The notes under the pieces: model-generated
The model's input: the letters and a program-made list of their open reading frames with translations, nothing else
Databases searched by the model: none
What the model was told of the DNA's origin: nothing
Translations under genes and position numbers: made by a program
Shown here: piece after piece, positions 16,616 through 24,980 of the stretch
Numbering within the stretch: position 1 is the first letter of the stretch
How the letters are laid out: each line of letters starts with the position of its first letter
Origin: an uncultured bacterium
GTDB lineage: Bacteria; Actinomycetota; Coriobacteriia; Coriobacteriales; Coriobacteriaceae
Assembly: GCA_905214435.1 (NCBI GenBank)
Contig: CAJMMA010000008.1
Location: 1-62,737 of the forward strand
Reading direction: 5' to 3'
DNA: 62,737 nucleotides

Positions 16616-17041
16616 CTAGGCTCGTCCGCGCAGTTCGATGTCTTGGATGTCGTCGAAGTCGATGGCGATATCCTTGAGCTTGAGCAGCTTGAAGGCGGGG
16701 AGCACTTCGTCAAGGATGCCCGTGCGAGCGCGATGGCCGTACGTGTCGTAATAGGTGACGCGGACCAGGTCGCCACGTTTGAGGCCCTCGAGCTTATGCG
16801 AAAGCTCGAGGGCTTTTTCTTCCGTGAGTTCGCATTTGGGCTCGACAGTGATTTCTTGCTTGCGTACGAGCTCGTAGTATCCCGTGAGGGCGGCAAAGGG
16901 CATAAACTGTGCGGCGCGGTTGGCGCGCACGGCACCGTTGGCGGTGAGTCTGGGGCCGGCGGCGCGGTGTCTTCCCTCGGGGTCCGCTAGGCGTTCAAAA
17001 GGTGTCGGTGGCCGCATCGGCTGCTGTTGGGGCTTAGGCAC
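16616..17041 (-). CDS. YolD-like family protein
   Basis: A 141-aa protein with the YolD-like core: RANRAAQFMPFAALTGYYELVRKQE, and a C-terminal small beta domain (GDLVRVTYYDTYGHRARTGILDEV, KLKDIAIDFDDIQDIE). In Firmicutes this family is encoded next to UvrX-type Y-family polymerases, as here. The two genes overlap by 8 bp, so they are translationally coupled. Its exact role in lesion bypass is unknown. Convergent with the heavy-metal protein, 26 bp apart. Confidence 0.85.
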   Translation of the reverse strand: MPKPQQQPMRPPTPFERLADPEGRHRAAGPRLTANGAVRANRAAQFMPFAALTGYYELVRKQEITVEPKCELTEEKALELSHKLEGLKRGDLVRVTYYDTYGHRARTGILDEVLPAFKLLKLKDIAIDFDDIQDIELRGRA

Positions 17042-18539
17042 GATGTCCTCCTACCTGGTCGTTGCGTTCGCGTGCGGTGGCGCCGGCGGTAAAGCTCAGC
17101 CCCTTGACGAGCGCGTTTTTGCCGTATTTACCCTTTACGGCCAGGACGGCACGGGCCAGGTCGCGCTCGCGCTCATCGGCCTCGACGTCGCTAAACAGAT
17201 CGATGGTGGCAAATTCTTCGGGTACCAGATTGCCAAATCCAAGGTTGATGCGCTTGACCGGTCGTTTGGGATCGACAGTCTGCGCCCAGAGCTCATCGAA
17301 ATAGCCCATGATCTTCTTAAACGAATTGGTGCGCTCGGGCAGCTTGCGCGAGGCGTTGGAGTGCGCGAAGAGTGCGGCATAGCCACCGCGCGGTTTGCCG
17401 CCGTGTTCCCCCACAAAGATGCCGTCGATTGCCTGCGCCTCGCGCACCAAGCGGCGCCGTTCGTCATTGCGCTGGACGGGCTTGGGCGCACGGGGCGCGA
17501 GCTCGGGGCCGGCGGTTGCGGTGGGTTCGATACTCGACGTGCTCGAGCGTAGGTGTCCGCATCCGTCCACATATTGCGCTGTACCGCTGGCGTCGAGGCG
17601 GCGTATGTCGGCTCGTTCGCTCGCATAACCCACAAAGAGCGAGATGCTGTCGCAGACCACGTGCTTATCGACCAAGTCCAGTACGGCGTTGTCGACCATC
17701 TCGCGCAAGACGGTGTAGGCCTGCTCGTAGGCATAGCCCTTCGAGAGCACCTGTCCTGTGGTGGTTGAGGTTGCCTGCGGGCGATAGGCTTGGATATCGG
17801 CGATGGTTGTCGGCTCACGCCCGAAGGCGTGGTCGATGAGATATTCGGCATTGACGCCGAGCTCATCGTAAAGCAGGTTTTCGTCGAGCGCGACGACACC
17901 CATCAGGTCGTAGACGCCGTACTTTTCGAGCCGGGCTGCCACACCGGGGCCGATACCCCAGATGTCGGTGATGGGTCGATGCGGCCAGATCTCCTTGCGA
18001 AAGGTTTCGTTATCGAGTATGCCGATGCGGCTGGGTACGTGCTTTGCGGTAATATCGAGCGCTACTTTAGCCTGGAATAGGTTGGGGCCGATACCGACGG
18101 TGGCCGTGATGCCGGTGCGCGCGAGGACCTCGTCGCGCAACATGCAGGCGAACCCTTCGGCATCGGTGTGGTAGAGGTCTAGATAGGGCGTCACGTCGAT
18201 AAAGCACTCGTCGATTGAATAGACGTGAATGTCTTGCGGGCTCACGTATTCCAGATAGATGCCGTAGATTTTCGCCGACACCTCCATGTAGTGCTGCATG
18301 CGCGGTATGGCCTTGATGCAGTCGATGCCGTCAGGAATCTCGAACAGACGGCAGCGGTTGTGTATCCCGAGGTCCTTCATAGCCTGTGTGATGGCGAGGC
18401 AGATGGTCGTGCGCCCGCGCGATTCGTCGGCAACGACCAGGCACGTAGTGAGTGGGTCGAGTCCGCGGTCGACGCACTCGACACTGGCGTAAAACGTCTT
18501 AAGGTCGATGCAGATATAGGTGTGACGCTCGTGCCCCAC
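17034..18539 (-). CDS. Y-family (UmuC/UvrX-type) translesion DNA polymerase
   Basis: About 501 aa. The palm has YICIDLKTFYASVECVDRG (first metal aspartate, steric-gate region) and VYSIDECFIDVTPYL (catalytic Asp-Glu pair). A helix-hairpin-helix thumb follows (DIWGIGPGVAARLEKYGVYD), then the little-finger region with an insertion around residues 360-400. It inserts nucleotides opposite damaged bases. I favour the GTG at 18539 because GGGAGGG sits just before it; ATGs at 18551 and 18560 are alternatives. An SOS-like box lies 30 bp upstream, and YolD overlaps its end. Confidence 0.9.
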   Translation of the reverse strand: MGHERHTYICIDLKTFYASVECVDRGLDPLTTCLVVADESRGRTTICLAITQAMKDLGIHNRCRLFEIPDGIDCIKAIPRMQHYMEVSAKIYGIYLEYVSPQDIHVYSIDECFIDVTPYLDLYHTDAEGFACMLRDEVLARTGITATVGIGPNLFQAKVALDITAKHVPSRIGILDNETFRKEIWPHRPITDIWGIGPGVAARLEKYGVYDLMGVVALDENLLYDELGVNAEYLIDHAFGREPTTIADIQAYRPQATSTTTGQVLSKGYAYEQAYTVLREMVDNAVLDLVDKHVVCDSISLFVGYASERADIRRLDASGTAQYVDGCGHLRSSTSSIEPTATAGPELAPRAPKPVQRNDERRRLVREAQAIDGIFVGEHGGKPRGGYAALFAHSNASRKLPERTNSFKKIMGYFDELWAQTVDPKRPVKRINLGFGNLVPEEFATIDLFSDVEADERERDLARAVLAVKGKYGKNALVKGLSFTAGATARERNDQVGGHRA

Positions 18540-18568
18540 GCGCCCTCCCATCAAACACATGTTCTTAT

Positions 18569-18582
18569 CGAATACCTGTTCG
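18569..18582 (-). promoter_or_regulatory. SOS (LexA) box-like site upstream of the Y-family polymerase
   Basis: On the plus strand it reads CGAATACCTGTTCG; the Gram-positive LexA consensus is CGAACnnnnGTTCG, so one half-site base differs. Its position 30-43 bp before the polymerase start and the gene's function support damage induction. LexA itself is not in the window. Confidence 0.5.
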
Positions 18583-18761
18583 ATAATACCTGCTCGACCG
18601 GACACCGTCAAAACCTGCCCCTTTTTGGCAGGTATGGTCGTGCGGTTGCATCGGGTTTTTAACGCAGCTCTAAAGAGCGCGAAACAGCTCGGAAAACCTC
18701 GCTTCGTAGCATGAGGCTAACGATTGATACCACCATAAAGCACGGAAGGGTTGTGGGGATA

Positions 18762-19286
18762 ATGGTCAACTATGGGTTTGGTATGCCGACGCGCTTGGTT
18801 GCGGATGGGGATGTGGCTCGCTGGTGCGGGCGATTGGTTGCCCACTATGGCGGCACCAAGGCACTGGTCGTGCTGGGAGGCGACAAGCACACGCGTGATG
18901 AGCTCGTTTCGGCGGCGCTGGGCTCGCTCGATCGCGCCCTGCTCGAGCGTGTGCTTTTCCGCTGCGGCTTGGTCGGGGGCGACGGGGGAGACGATTTGGT
19001 CGATGAGGCCGTAGCCCTGGCGACCGATGAGGGCGTGGACTTTGTCCTGGCGATCGGCGATGCCGATACGGCGGGCTTTGCGCGCGAACTCGCTCGTCGC
19101 ATGGCCGTGCTTGATGCCGGCGAGGACGGCTTTGTGCCTTATGGATGCATCGTCTCCGAGGGAAAAGTGCCCGCCGTTGTGGGTGCCGGCGAGGTTCCCG
19201 TTTTCGCCATCATCGCGCCCGAACTGCTGGAGGGCATTGGGTCTCCTCTGCGTGAGTTGCTCGGCAGCGTGTGCGCAGCGGCCTAA
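18762..19286 (+). CDS. truncated or diverged iron-type alcohol dehydrogenase N-terminal domain protein
   Basis: A 174-aa product resembling only the N-terminal half of Fe-dependent alcohol/butanol dehydrogenases: MVNYGFGMPTRLVADGDV and GGTKALVVLGGDKH match NYxFGMPT and the following Rossmann-like strand. The dinucleotide motif, normally a GGGS, reads LAIGDADTAG. The helical C-terminal half that binds iron is absent, and no remnant of it follows. It may be a stable domain with a new role or a decaying gene. The start at 18762 follows the family pattern; an ATG at 18711 is in frame. Confidence 0.55.
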   Translation: MVNYGFGMPTRLVADGDVARWCGRLVAHYGGTKALVVLGGDKHTRDELVSAALGSLDRALLERVLFRCGLVGGDGGDDLVDEAVALATDEGVDFVLAIGDADTAGFARELARRMAVLDAGEDGFVPYGCIVSEGKVPAVVGAGEVPVFAIIAPELLEGIGSPLRELLGSVCAAA

Positions 19287-19296
19287 TATTTACCAT

Positions 19297-19358
19297 AAAG
19301 GGATAGGTTCTTTTTGATTGGTAAAGCGTTTGACCTGCCATAATAAACCTGTCCCTTT
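19297..19358. repeat. palindromic intergenic repeat with GGGACAGGTT arms
   Basis: AAAGGGATAGGTT at 19297-19309 pairs with AACCTGTCCCTTT at 19346-19358 with one mismatch, followed by TT and TGAT. The loop contains GACCTGCCA, related to sequences at 18613-18633 and 58664-58700. It may also end transcription of the preceding gene. Confidence 0.6.
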
Positions 19359-19485
19359 TTGATCGGTTGCCGTTTGGGGGCCGATTGGCAACGCTCGCTG
19401 ATTATAGTCTTGACCTGCGCTAGAATAGTGGCATCTGAATGTCCGGGCGCATGGAGGCGTGCGCCCGTATGCTGAGGAGGACTCT

Positions 19486-21180
19486 ATGGCAACTGTTGCC
19501 GCACCTATCGATGCTACGTCGACTGCCGCTTGGAAGGCGCTCGAGGCCCATCAGGAGAAGCTCGAGGCCGAGGGCATCGACCTCAAGGCCTGGTTCGCCG
19601 CTGACGCCGACCGCGTGAATAAGTTGAGCTTTGACGCCGGCGACCTTCACTTCGATCTGTCGAAGAACCTGGTGACCGATGAGACCGTCAAGCTGCTGTG
19701 CGATCTTGCCCGCGAGGTGAAGCTCGAGGAGCGCCGCGACGCCATGTTCTCCGGCGAGCACATCAACACCACCGAGGACCGCGCCGTCCTGCACACCGCG
19801 CTGCGCCGCCCGGCAAGCGAGAGGGGCCAGCTCATCGTCGATGGCCAGGATGTCGTTGCCGACGTGCACGAGGTCCTCGACCGCATGTATGCCTTCGCCG
19901 AGCGCGTGCGCTCCGGTGAGTGGAAGGGTGTTACCGGCAAAAAGATCGAGCACCTGGTGTCCATCGGCATCGGTGGCTCCGATCTGGGCCCGGTCATGGC
20001 TTACGAGGCCCTGCGTCCCTATGCCGACGCCGGTATCGATTGCCGCTATATCTCCAACATCGACCCCAACGACCAGGCCGAGAAGCTCAAGGGTTTGGAT
20101 CCCGAGACCACGCTCGTGATCATCGTCTCCAAGACCTTCACCACGCTCGAGACCCTCACCAACGCCCGTGAGGTCAAGACCTGGATGCTCGAGCAGCTCA
20201 AGGCTCAGGGCGCCATCGACGGCTCCGATGAGCAGAACGCCGAGGCCGTGGCAAAGCACTTCGTCGCCGTTTCCACCGCACTCGAGAAGGTCGAGGCCTT
20301 CGGCATCGACCCCGCTAACGCCTTTGGTTTCTGGAACTGGGTCGGTGGCCGCTACTCTGTCGACTCCGCCGTGGGCCTGTCGCTGATCGTCGTGCTCGGC
20401 CCCGAGCGCTTCCAGCAGTTCCTCGAGGGCTTCCACGCCATCGACGAGTACTTCTGCAACACGCCGCTCGAGAACAACGCCGTCGCGCTGATGGGCCTGC
20501 TCAACGTCTGGTACGTCAACTTCTTCGGTTCCAAGAGCCACGCCGTGCTGCCGTACTGCCAGTATCTGCACCGCTTCCCGGCCTACCTGCAACAGCTCAC
20601 CATGGAGTCCAACGGCAAGCACGTCCGCTGGGACGGCAGCGCTGTGACCTCCGATACCGGCGAGATCTTCTGGGGCGAGCCCGGCACCAACGGTCAGCAC
20701 GCCTTCTACCAGCTGCTGCACCAGGGCACCGTGGTGGTCCCGGCCGACTTTATCGCTTTCGCCAACACTGCCAACCCCGCAACCGACAGCGGCCAGGATG
20801 TCCACGAGCTGTTCCTGGGCAACTTCCTGGCCCAGACCAAGGCGCTCGCCTTTGGTAAGACGGCCGATGAGGTGCGCGCCGAGGGCACGCCCGAGCAGAT
20901 CGTCCCGGCCCGCTGCTTTGAGGGCAACCGTCCGACGACCTCGATCTTCGGCGACACGCTGACCCCGTTTGCGCTCGGCGAGCTCATCGCCCTGTACGAG
21001 CACATCACGTTTGTCGAGGGCACGGTCTGGGGCATCGACTCCTACGACCAGTGGGGCGTCGAGCTGGGCAAGCAGCTTGCCAAGCAGATCACCCCGGCCT
21101 TCCACGACGATGCCGCCAAGGCCGAGCAGGACGCTTCGACCCAGGCGCTCATCGAGTTCTATCGCGCGCACCGCAAGTAG
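19486..21180 (+). CDS. pgi: glucose-6-phosphate isomerase
   Basis: A 564-aa enzyme interconverting glucose 6-phosphate and fructose 6-phosphate in glycolysis. Motifs include VSIGIGGSDLGPVMAYEALRP, VSKTFTTLETLTNA (phosphate-binding serine and threonines), GGRYSVDSAVGLS, and GTNGQHAFYQLLHQGT with the catalytic His. Near the end is the active-site lysine region DQWGVELGKQLAKQI. Length matches the long bacterial/eukaryotic type. GAGGAGG precedes the ATG by five bases. A 7-bp hairpin (GGGCGCA/TGCGCCC at 19445-19466) sits in its leader. A strong terminator follows. Confidence 0.96.
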   Translation: MATVAAPIDATSTAAWKALEAHQEKLEAEGIDLKAWFAADADRVNKLSFDAGDLHFDLSKNLVTDETVKLLCDLAREVKLEERRDAMFSGEHINTTEDRAVLHTALRRPASERGQLIVDGQDVVADVHEVLDRMYAFAERVRSGEWKGVTGKKIEHLVSIGIGGSDLGPVMAYEALRPYADAGIDCRYISNIDPNDQAEKLKGLDPETTLVIIVSKTFTTLETLTNAREVKTWMLEQLKAQGAIDGSDEQNAEAVAKHFVAVSTALEKVEAFGIDPANAFGFWNWVGGRYSVDSAVGLSLIVVLGPERFQQFLEGFHAIDEYFCNTPLENNAVALMGLLNVWYVNFFGSKSHAVLPYCQYLHRFPAYLQQLTMESNGKHVRWDGSAVTSDTGEIFWGEPGTNGQHAFYQLLHQGTVVVPADFIAFANTANPATDSGQDVHELFLGNFLAQTKALAFGKTADEVRAEGTPEQIVPARCFEGNRPTTSIFGDTLTPFALGELIALYEHITFVEGTVWGIDSYDQWGVELGKQLAKQITPAFHDDAAKAEQDASTQALIEFYRAHRK

Positions 21181-21211
21181 GATTCGCTGCGAAAACTAAC
21201 GCATAGCCGAC

Positions 21212-21245
21212 AAGGGCCCGTATCCGTTGGGATGCGGGCCCTTTG
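21212..21245 (+). terminator. intrinsic terminator after pgi
   Basis: AAGGGCCCGTATCC and GGATGCGGGCCCTT pair around GTTG with one mismatch, followed by TGCT. Confidence 0.85.
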
Positions 21246-21417
21246 CTATCTGGATAGAATGGAATGTATCGGGAGGCGCCTCGACGGGCATCGCAATCGT
21301 CGAAGGCGCGCCGTTCATGTTTGGGACAATATGACATTTTTCCCGTTGCAAACAGCGCCGCCGTGGGTGTTCTGTATGATGGCTCAGACAAGGTTGCTCA
21401 ATGACAGGGAGGCACAT

Positions 21418-22260
21418 ATGGCAATCAAAGCCATCGCAATGGATATCGACGGTACGCTCACCAACGACCAAAAGGTCATCAGCCCGCGTACGCGCGAGAA
21501 GCTGCTCGCGGCGCAGGAGTCGGGCATTAAGCTCATCTTGGCTTCGGGCCGTCCCGCATGGGGGCTGCACGCCTTGGCGCAGGAGCTCGACCTTCAAAAC
21601 CATGACGGTCTGCTAGTTGCCTTTAATGGCGCGCACGTCGTCGATGCCCAGACCGACGAGGTGCTGTTCGATCAGGCTATGCCTGCCGACGAATTGCATC
21701 GCCTGATTGATCACCTGCGTAATTTTGACGTGATTCCTATGATTTCGCTTGGTCGCGATTTGCACGTCGAGGACTCGTACCATTGCATGATCACGCTGCC
21801 TGGCGGCTCGCAGAAGAATATCGTCAAGTATGAGCGCGACGCGTGCGATCTTAAGATTCGCGAGGTGGAGAGCCTGCATGAGGTCGCTGATGCTTATCCC
21901 GTGGACAAGCTGCTGACGGCGGGCGATCCGACCTACCTGCAGGCGCATCACGAGGAGATGTACGCACCCTTTACCCAGACGCTGTCGGGCATGTTTACGG
22001 CCGACTGGTACTTTGAGTACACGGCGCCCGGTATCGACAAGGCCCGTGCGCTCGAGGGTGCCCTGCCCAAGCTCGGTATCGATGCCAGCGAGGTCGTATC
22101 GTTTGGCGACGGCCAGAATGACAAGTCTATGATCGAGTGGGCTGGTACCGGCGTCGCCATGGGTAACGCTGTCGATGAAGTCAAGGCCGTGGCCCAGATG
22201 GTGACCGCCAACAACAACGAAGACGGTATCGCGGTAGCACTTGACCAACTGCTGGGTTAG
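21418..22260 (+). CDS. Cof-type HAD-superfamily phosphatase
   Basis: A 280-aa Cof/YidA-like hydrolase. Motif I is AMDIDGTLTND, motif II is LASGRPAWG, the motif III lysine is in GIDKARALEGALPKLGI, and motif IV is SFGDGQNDKSMIEWAG. The C2 cap lies between about residues 90 and 200. The family dephosphorylates sugar phosphates or nucleotides; the substrate is not predictable. AGGGAGG precedes the ATG at 21418. It resembles the truncated HAD gene at the window start. It is followed by another HAD of a different subfamily. Confidence 0.9.
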   Translation: MAIKAIAMDIDGTLTNDQKVISPRTREKLLAAQESGIKLILASGRPAWGLHALAQELDLQNHDGLLVAFNGAHVVDAQTDEVLFDQAMPADELHRLIDHLRNFDVIPMISLGRDLHVEDSYHCMITLPGGSQKNIVKYERDACDLKIREVESLHEVADAYPVDKLLTAGDPTYLQAHHEEMYAPFTQTLSGMFTADWYFEYTAPGIDKARALEGALPKLGIDASEVVSFGDGQNDKSMIEWAGTGVAMGNAVDEVKAVAQMVTANNNEDGIAVALDQLLG

Positions 22261-22282
22261 AATCGCCGATAGTGCATGGTTC

Positions 22283-22308
22283 GGGCGTCCGCTTGCGGGC
22301 GCCCTTTT
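22283..22308 (+). terminator. hairpin between the two HAD genes
   Basis: GGGCGTCCGC and GCGGGCGCCC pair around TT with one wobble and are followed by TTTTGC. It could be a terminator or attenuator before the downstream HAD gene. Confidence 0.65.
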
Positions 22309-22323
22309 GCTAGGGAGGGTGCC

Positions 22324-22983
22324 GTGTCCGCATTTCCGTTCGACGCCGTTATCTTTGACATGGACGGCGTCATTGTCGATACCGAGTATTACTACCTGGG
22401 CGAGACTGCCGCGTTTGCCAAGGAGCTTGGGCTTAACCTGACTCAAGAGGAGTTGAATGGGCAGGTCGGTACCTCGCATCAGTTCTTCCTGCATATGTTG
22501 GTCGATTGGTTTGAGCGCGCCGGTAAGGGGCATTTCACTGGCGAGGAAGCGTTGGCCCGTTGGGACGAGTGGGCGCATGAGCGTCCGCGCGACTATCAGG
22601 CTTTGATTAACCCAGGCGCCGTGGATACGATTCGAGAGCTGCCGCGCCGCGGCGTTCGCGTGGCGCTTGCCAGCTCGTCTCCCATGGATAGCATCGAGGA
22701 AGTGCTCAACGCATGCGGGCTGTCGGATGCCTTTGAGTATGTGGTGAGCGGCGAGCAGTTTAAGGAGAGCAAGCCCGAGCCCGACATCTACCTGCATGCG
22801 CTGGACCTGCTGGGGCTGCCCGCGAATCGCTGCTGCTGCGTTGAGGATTCGGTGCCTGGCATCACTGCCGGCAAGCGAGCCGGCCTGACAGTCATTGCCA
22901 AGCGCGAGGAGCGCTTTGGCTTTAGCCAGGATGCTGCGGACAAGATTATCGACCAGCTGCCGGAGCTACTGGAACTCGCGTAG
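22324..22983 (+). CDS. HAD-superfamily hydrolase, beta-phosphoglucomutase-like
   Basis: A 219-aa HAD subfamily IA protein. Motif I is VIFDMDGVIVDTEYYY, the cap lies between about residues 20 and 85, motif II is ALASSSPMDSIEEV, motif III is KESKPEPDIYLHAL, and motif IV is CCCVEDSVPGITAGKRAG. The DMDGVIVDTE and SKPEP blocks are typical of beta-phosphoglucomutase/phosphatase relatives. The GTG at 22324 follows AGGGAGG by four bases, like the reductase gene at 9340. It precedes a PfkB kinase gene by 59 bp, so the two may be co-transcribed. Confidence 0.88.
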   Translation: MSAFPFDAVIFDMDGVIVDTEYYYLGETAAFAKELGLNLTQEELNGQVGTSHQFFLHMLVDWFERAGKGHFTGEEALARWDEWAHERPRDYQALINPGAVDTIRELPRRGVRVALASSSPMDSIEEVLNACGLSDAFEYVVSGEQFKESKPEPDIYLHALDLLGLPANRCCCVEDSVPGITAGKRAGLTVIAKREERFGFSQDAADKIIDQLPELLELA

Positions 22984-23042
22984 ATCCTGGGCGGTACTGC
23001 TGTCACAACAGTGGTTCCGTTGGCATAAGAGAGGGGCGCGCT

Positions 23043-23906
23043 ATGGCATTTAACGTGAGCGCACTGGGGTTTGGCGACAACGTCGTCGACCGCTACGAGC
23101 ATATTCGCACGATGTATCCGGGTGGCAATGCGGTGAACTTTGCCGTGTATGCCAAGAAATGCGGTGCCGCGCGCTCCGCGTATATGGGCATCTTTGGTAA
23201 TGACGCTGCTGCCGAGCACGTGATTGCGAGTCTTGAAGATGAGGACGTTGAACTTGCCAAATGCAAGCAGCTCATCGGTGAGAATGGTGCTGCGCGCGTG
23301 ACCGTCGTTAACGGCGACCGTGTTTTCCTTGGCTCCAATGAGGGTGGCATCCGTGGTGATGCTCGCTATGTGCTCGATCGCTTTGACCTTGCGTACATGA
23401 AGCAGTTCGACGTAGTCCACTCGGGCAACTATTGCTTTACCGAGCGCGAACTTCCCAAGTTGAAGGCCGCGGGCGTCACGGTTTCGTTTGACTTCTCGGA
23501 CGATTCGACCGACGAGTACTACGAGCAGATTGCTCCCTACGTTGACTTCGCGTTCTTTAGCGCGGCAGACGCCGCGAGTGAGGATGAGATTCGCGAGCGT
23601 CTGGCATGGGTGAGGAGCCTAGGTCCGCGTTTCGTATCGGCAACGGCTGGCGCTGAGGGCTGCATTGCCTATGATGGCGATCGTTATTACCGCCAACTGG
23701 CTAAGCCGGTAACGGATATGAAGGACACCATGGGTGCGGGCGACTCATTCCTGACTTCGTTCCTGATGTGTTATCTCGATTCCGTCAAGCGTGGCGAGGA
23801 TGGTGCCGAGGCCATCGAGCGTGCACTCGACTTTGCGGCGGGGTTTGCTTCGACCGTATGCGGCATGGAAGGCTCCTGGGGCCATGGAGTGCCGATTTCC
23901 GAATAG
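23043..23906 (+). CDS. PfkB-family kinase, fructoselysine 6-kinase-like
   Basis: A 287-aa sugar kinase of the ribokinase/PfkB fold. The N-terminus GFGDNVVDRYEHIRTMYPGGNAVNFAVYA is the pattern I associate with fructoselysine 6-kinase (FrlD), and the C-terminal catalytic motif is DTMGAGDSFLTSF. FrlD phosphorylates the Amadori product fructoselysine before deglycase cleavage. No deglycase or SIS-domain gene is in the window, so the specific substrate is tentative. It ends at a 10-bp GC hairpin (AGTCCCGGGG/CCCCGGGACT) and a MITE-like element. Confidence 0.75.
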   Translation: MAFNVSALGFGDNVVDRYEHIRTMYPGGNAVNFAVYAKKCGAARSAYMGIFGNDAAAEHVIASLEDEDVELAKCKQLIGENGAARVTVVNGDRVFLGSNEGGIRGDARYVLDRFDLAYMKQFDVVHSGNYCFTERELPKLKAAGVTVSFDFSDDSTDEYYEQIAPYVDFAFFSAADAASEDEIRERLAWVRSLGPRFVSATAGAEGCIAYDGDRYYRQLAKPVTDMKDTMGAGDSFLTSFLMCYLDSVKRGEDGAEAIERALDFAAGFASTVCGMEGSWGHGVPISE

Positions 23907-23950
23907 GTGAGCAGTCCCGGGGAGTCGAATTGTCGCCCCCGGGACTCCAT

Positions 23951-24176
23951 GGACAAAAAATGCTAAATATGAGTACTGTCACTAATTTAGTAACAGCGAA
24001 ATTAAGCTATTGAGGGCCTAGTTGGGTGTCTGCGAGTGATTAAAACCTGCTAAAAATGACTTTAACCACCTTAAAGTGCCTTGATAATGGATAGCTGTAC
24101 ATTATCAAGGCACTATTTTGCCGTAAAATAATGTGACTGGATTTGCAACAGTACTCATATTTGGCATTTTTTGTCC
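23951..24176. mobile_element. MITE-like element with 29-bp terminal inverted repeats
   Basis: The 29-bp ends at 23951-23979 and 24148-24176 begin GGACAAAAAATGC and end GAGTACTGT (on the reverse complement for the right end). They match at 28 of 29 positions. Inside, a perfect 15-bp stem (AGTGCCTTGATAATG at 24075-24089 with its complement at 24100-24114) encloses a 10-bp loop. The element is AT-rich, has no ORF worth calling, and sits exactly between convergent genes. No clear target duplication is seen at its edges. Confidence 0.75.
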
Positions 24177-24183
24177 ACCGGGG

Positions 24184-24966
24184 CTAGCGAAGGTCAAAAA
24201 CAGAGTGCGCATTTGCTAAAACTGCCGACTCGATGCACTCTGCGTCGCGGTTTTTGAGTGAGGCGATGCGTTCTGAGGTCCTTGTGAGCGATTTGATGAG
24301 CGACTGCGCGCTTGTTTCTGTGTTTGCCTCCGCTGGTGCATCGGTCTCGAGCAGTAAACGATCGAGTGGAATCTGTCGTGCGAATTCGCGTCCTCGTTTA
24401 GACGCGAGCACGCGTTCGTTGACGGAAAAATAACAGCCCGCATCACGCGCGCGGACGAGTTCGTCCGAAGTGCCGCTAAACCAGTGGAAGATGATAACGG
24501 GGGAGTCGGGGTTTGGGATGAGTAGTCCATGCGATTCGAAGACGTCCAGTACGGCTCCTGCTGAACGAACGGCGTGAATTGATATCACGCGTCCGGTAAG
24601 AGGATGCTGCGCGAGCGCCTCGCAGAGCCGGTCGAGTGCCTGTATTTGTAGCGGCTCACTTCCAGCAAAGCGCGCGGAAAAGTCGAGTCCGACTTCGCCG
24701 ATGTAGCGCTCTTGGGCAGCAAATTCGCAAAGCAGATCGACTTCGGCAGGACCGCAGCGGCCGTCGACAAGCCACCAGGGGTGAAGCCCAACGCCGGCGA
24801 TGATGCCTGGTTGGCGAAGGGCGCGCTCGTTTGCGGCCGAAAAGTCGCGTGGATCGATGCCGCAGTCAAAGAGCCCCAGCCCCAATGCCTCCGACTCACT
24901 GATTGCAGCATCGGGGCTGAGCATCAAATCAAGGTGACAATGCGTGTCAAAGAATCGCGGTTCCAT
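24184..24966 (-). CDS. TatD-family metal-dependent hydrolase
   Basis: A 260-aa amidohydrolase-fold nuclease: FFDTHCHLDLML at the N-terminus (metal HxH), IGEVGLDFSARF (metal Glu), ISIHAVRSAGAVL, IIFHWFSGT and LLLETDAPAEAN (metal Asp). The family has DNase or other metal-dependent hydrolase activity; in many genomes it is called TatD or YcfH. Length is normal. It begins 14 bp after the stop of tcdA on the same strand, so the two form a unit. Its stop codon lies only 8 bp from the MITE-like element. Confidence 0.9.
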   Translation of the reverse strand: MEPRFFDTHCHLDLMLSPDAAISESEALGLGLFDCGIDPRDFSAANERALRQPGIIAGVGLHPWWLVDGRCGPAEVDLLCEFAAQERYIGEVGLDFSARFAGSEPLQIQALDRLCEALAQHPLTGRVISIHAVRSAGAVLDVFESHGLLIPNPDSPVIIFHWFSGTSDELVRARDAGCYFSVNERVLASKRGREFARQIPLDRLLLETDAPAEANTETSAQSLIKSLTRTSERIASLKNRDAECIESAVLANAHSVFDLR

Positions 24967-24980
24967 CTCGGCGCGCTCCG

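Noticed and set aside
19420..21171. 583-aa minus-strand ORF opposite pgi
   Set aside because: Long antisense frames are common in GC-rich genes; the plus strand carries unmistakable phosphoglucose isomerase motifs.
23951..24176. CRISPR-like repeats
   Set aside because: The repeated sequences are one inverted pair and one stem, not regularly spaced direct repeats; no cas genes are in the window.
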